Positions 63,010-64,000 of a stretch of 64,000 nt of DNA are shown here, in pieces (position 1 is the stretch's first letter; each line of letters begins with the position of its first letter). Both the position numbers and the translations under genes were made by a program. A model generated the notes under the pieces. That model was given only the letters and a program-made list of their open reading frames with translations. It ran no database searches and was not told the DNA's origin. Source of the DNA: CAWCTD01 sp963798455 (GTDB taxonomy: Bacteria; Acidobacteriota; Terriglobia; Bryobacterales; Bryobacteraceae); assembly GCA_963798455.1 (NCBI GenBank), contig CAWCTD010000003.1:1116001-1180000 (forward strand), in the 5' to 3' direction.

Positions 63010-63888
63010 CTACCGCGGGAAGTACCCGTTAAAAACGATATTCCACTGGCGCTGGGCTTCCGTATGGTCCCCAAGCGACTCGGCGTAAAGGGCCGCTTTT
63101 GCGTGGTCGCGCGAGTAGATGACCGATCGCACCGTGAGTTCCCGTTGGAATTCCGACTTGACTGCGGCCACGTTGCCGGAAACCTTCATCGGGTCGCGGT
63201 ACGCCCGACATTCGCGCTGCGCAAGCAGCTGGAATGCTTCCGTAACACACTGCGAGTAGGACTTGGCGCCCTCGCAGATGGCGTGATCGGCGAGAAGCAA
63301 TTCGAGGTGAAATGAGGAAAGCGGAACCCGTGGCGTCCGGCACTCCCGCCATAATTTCAGGACTTGGACCGTCCGCGGGAGCTTTCCGCGACTCTTCTCG
63401 CCCGCGTCGCGGATGAATTTCCCATGAATCTCCGGCCCAGTCTCCATCCATCCCCCGTCTCCGTTGGGGATCTGATACACCGGCCAGTTGCGTGGTCCCG
63501 TACCCCAGAAGAAGGCCGGGACCACATCAACGGGGTACTCACCCGCCGAAAAACGGACCACGACGGCCTGCTGATCCCGCGAGACCGGCGTCTGCGGAAA
63601 ACGGCCGGCAAGTTCGCCACGCAGCCGGTCGAGCACCGCATACGAGCTCATGTATGTACCGCCCCAGCGCGCGTCGTCGCGTGACACCACCGCGAAACAA
63701 TCCAGGTCACTGTAGGACCGCACGGCGCTGCCGCACGAGTGGCTGCCGACAACGATGAATTTCCGGAGCTTAAAGGCGCTGTCCAGACGGGTCTTGATTG
63801 TCGCCGCGTGTCCCCTCGCCTTCAGGAGCTCGCTGGGAAGCGGCTTAATGCCCAACAGAAGTTTCTGGAATAGAAGCGCAACATGCAT
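63010..63888 (-). CDS. CD-NTase (SMODS-type nucleotidyltransferase)
   Basis: A 292-residue nucleotidyltransferase, the second CD-NTase of the island and intact. The start chosen is the ATG of MHVALLFQKLLLGIKPLP; the frame is open for another 35 codons of non-typical sequence. The polymerase-beta-like core has Gly48-Ser49 (VVGSHSCGSA), Asp61-x-Asp63 (SYSDLDCFAVV) and the third Asp in EYPVDVVPAFFWG. The C-terminal helical domain ends QRQWNIVFNGYFPR, like its broken neighbour. It should make a cyclic oligonucleotide signal. It lies upstream of the broken CD-NTase and SLATT genes in the same direction, so it was probably first in the operon. Confidence 0.85.
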   Translation of the reverse strand: MHVALLFQKLLLGIKPLPSELLKARGHAATIKTRLDSAFKLRKFIVVGSHSCGSAVRSYSDLDCFAVVSRDDARWGGTYMSSYAVLDRLRGELAGRFPQTPVSRDQQAVVVRFSAGEYPVDVVPAFFWGTGPRNWPVYQIPNGDGGWMETGPEIHGKFIRDAGEKSRGKLPRTVQVLKLWRECRTPRVPLSSFHLELLLADHAICEGAKSYSQCVTEAFQLLAQRECRAYRDPMKVSGNVAAVKSEFQRELTVRSVIYSRDHAKAALYAESLGDHTEAQRQWNIVFNGYFPR

Positions 63889-64000
63889 CGATCGGAACTC
63901 ATTATAGCGACCGTACGGCGACTTGCGCCAGGGAAGGCACCAAGTGACCCGGCGTGGCAGAAAGAGCGTACCGCACCGCGTAAAAGGGTCCAAGCGGTGA

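Overview
The window looks like a chromosome segment of an acidobacterium, probably of the Solibacter/Bryobacter group. It is GC-rich. It carries two very large TonB-dependent receptors of the carboxypeptidase-regulatory-domain (Oar-like) type, many paralogous enolase-superfamily sugar-acid dehydratases, PIG-L deacetylases and scattered transposase debris. The assignment rests on gene content only; no rRNA, tRNA or CRISPR array was seen.

1 to 42 kb is an accessory carbohydrate region. It holds glycosidases (GH3, a GH35-like DUF5597 protein, GH29), nine full-length or nearly full-length enolase-superfamily genes plus two remnants, two exported dihydrodipicolinate-synthase-family aldolases, an aldo/keto reductase, a secreted serine hydrolase, two receptors and two PIG-L deacetylases. 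Most of the enzymes start with a Tat-like RR signal, which suggests sugar-acid dehydration and aldol cleavage outside the cytoplasm. Four promoters (9.6, 19.3, 25.5 and 35.8 kb) share a 17-bp dyad, CCAAC-N7-(G/A)TTGG, always exactly 3 bp upstream of a -10 box. They head two dehydratases, one aldolase and one receptor, which defines a candidate regulon. Decayed genes (transposases, GH29, RspA-like dehydratase, hydroxyacid dehydrogenase, SDR, DUF932/archease) fill the gaps.

41.3 to 42.9 kb holds a tandem-domain microcompartment shell gene overlapping an aldolase gene whose C-terminal helix looks like an encapsulation peptide.

43 to 53 kb is a conserved housekeeping block: YjbQ, mdh, icd, an M23 peptidase, an EamA transporter, an MGDG-synthase-like glycosyltransferase, tdk, a PAP2 phosphatase, rmuC and proline dehydrogenase.

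53 to 64 kb is a defence island: an S-4TM protein, a SLATT effector and two SMODS/CD-NTase genes (CBASS-like). One CD-NTase is split by a 7.2-kb composite transposon made of two inverted 2530-bp IS66 copies flanked by the 8-bp duplication GAACGCTC. Joining the two halves restores a 293-codon frame. The transposon carries a truncated AbiJ-NTD4-like gene, a 47-codon membrane peptide and a secreted protein of unknown function.
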